5,284 nt of DNA from Candidatus Sulfotelmatobacter sp. Its GTDB lineage: Bacteria; Acidobacteriota; Terriglobia; Terriglobales; Acidobacteriaceae. The stretch spans positions 1 to 5,284 of the forward strand of contig JASICF010000359.1 in NCBI GenBank assembly GCA_030044775.1, given 5' to 3'. A model generated the notes under the pieces. It was not told where the DNA came from. It was given only the letters and a program-made list of their open reading frames with translations, and did no database searches. The stretch's first letter is position 1; each line of letters begins with the position of its first letter. A program made the translations under genes and the position numbers. Of the stretch, positions 4,633-5,284 are shown one piece after another.

Positions 4633-5284
4633 GGCTGCTCCAAATCGTCCCGCATAATCCACCCGTGCTGCCCTTCGTGGGTTTCCACGCCATACCAGTA
4701 GGGGGTCGAGATCAGAATCAGAACCTCCGTGCCGGGCGCTAACGACTGCAAGTTCAGTGCCGTATGGAAGGGAGCAGATTTCAGGGGAGCCCCCGGAGAT
4801 TTCACCACCCCCTGAACCTGCTTACGCAGTTCTTTGACTCGTTGCTCCAGAGTTTGCGCCGGTTGCGCCAGGCCTCCGGGCGATGCTGACGCGGAAACGA
4901 CGGTCTCGGGTGGTGCTGTTACTGCAGGAGGCGGTGTCGTTGCGGCCGTCTCGACGGGTTGGGGCGTTTGAGAGACCGGAGCCAGCTCTGCCCCGGGAAC
5001 TGATGGTATTGCGGGCGATGAAGTTGCCGGTTGCGGAGACGAACCTGCCGCAGGTTGTGCCGGCGCTGAAACTGGATTGCTGGCTGCCTGCTGCGCGCCG
5101 CGCGATGAGCTTTGTGGTTGCTCCGGCGCCGCCTGAGCCGCAGTCCCGTTCTTATCTTTCCGCGCCACCTGCTCCTGCCGTTGCCTTATGGCTTCCACAT
5201 CCTCCTTCCTCATCAATTCCAGAAAGTCGAGGTGATCCTGGATATCCCGATACTCATTGCTTTCGACCGAACCGTCGGACAGGT
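4629..5284 (-). CDS. SH3-like domain protein with long Pro/Ala/Gln/Ser-rich linker, 5' end beyond the window
   Basis: The frame is open to the right edge, so the start lies outside; 217 codons are visible. The first about 45 visible residues are acidic and basic and probably helical (SNEYRDIQDHLDFLELMRK, then EDVEAIRQRQEQVARK). About 100 residues rich in Pro, Ala, Ser, Gln and Thr follow. A short coiled-coil-like segment, TLEQRVKELRKQVQGVV, comes next. The last about 48 residues are an SH3-like domain: FHTALNLQSLAPGTEVLILIS, then PYWYGVETHEGQHGWIMRDDL. This domain resembles the one in the next gene (WxxV ... GWIxRD). Internal TTG 5216 and ATG 5213 have no useful ribosome binding site and cut the helical region, so they are unlikely starts. 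The stop overlaps the next gene's ATG, implying translational coupling. No signal peptide can be judged because the N-terminus is missing. Confidence 0.75.
   Translation of the reverse strand, partial: LSDGSVESNEYRDIQDHLDFLELMRKEDVEAIRQRQEQVARKDKNGTAAQAAPEQPQSSSRGAQQAASNPVSAPAQPAAGSSPQPATSSPAIPSVPGAELAPVSQTPQPVETAATTPPPAVTAPPETVVSASASPGGLAQPAQTLEQRVKELRKQVQGVVKSPGAPLKSAPFHTALNLQSLAPGTEVLILISTPYWYGVETHEGQHGWIMRDDLEQP

Noticed and set aside
4633..4662. ATG 4662 as the start of the 464-aa protein
   Set aside because: It would add 10 non-signal residues and a 34-bp overlap; ATG 4632 forms an ATGA overlap, has GGAG 5 nt upstream and opens a proper signal peptide.
1..5284. CRISPR arrays, tRNA or rRNA genes, insertion sequences, attachment sites
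   Set aside because: No regularly spaced direct repeats, cloverleaf, transposase or terminal inverted repeats were seen on reading both strands.

Overview
The window is a GC-rich bacterial chromosome segment with seven supported genes. Four are complete on the minus strand or nearly so, one more minus-strand gene is cut at each window edge, and a two-gene plus-strand unit lies in the middle. The gene families point to Acidobacteriota, perhaps the Terriglobia/Koribacter group. They include a hopanoid-type glycosyltransferase, a small PilZ protein of a style common in that phylum, a Flp pilin, a CtaB with an NxxxExxxD motif, and proline/alanine-rich SH3 proteins. This assignment is an inference from family style, not a database match.

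Layout, left to right. Positions 1-320 (minus) hold the N-terminal third of a GT2/GT21-like glycosyltransferase, best matched to HpnI of hopanoid biosynthesis; it leaves the window on the left. Positions 321-476 are intergenic and contain competing inverted repeats. Positions 477-1271 (minus) encode a secreted protein resembling outer-membrane lipoprotein-sorting (LolA-like) proteins. Positions 1272-1459 are a divergent promoter region. Positions 1460-1834 (plus) encode a single-domain PilZ protein, followed 13 bp later by a 53-aa Flp-type type IVb prepilin at 1848-2009 (plus). A GC-rich hairpin follows the pilin stop. The convergent gene at 2091-3026 (minus) is ctaB, protoheme IX farnesyltransferase. 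Positions 3027-3237 are intergenic and may hold a 28-codon ORF with a good ribosome binding site. Positions 3238-4632 (minus) encode an exported 464-aa protein with an N-terminal conserved domain, a Pro/Ala linker and an SH3-like domain. Its start codon overlaps the stop of the gene before it (ATGA). That gene, 4629-5284 (minus), also ends in an SH3-like domain and runs off the right edge.

How the genes relate: the PilZ and Flp genes look like one transcription unit and suggest c-di-GMP input into a Tad/Flp pilus, although no other Tad gene is visible. The two SH3 genes look translationally coupled and probably act together in the envelope. CtaB supplies heme O for a heme-copper oxidase whose subunits are not in the window. 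The HpnI-like enzyme, the LolA-like protein and the SH3 pair all concern the envelope, but nothing in the sequence shows that they form one pathway.
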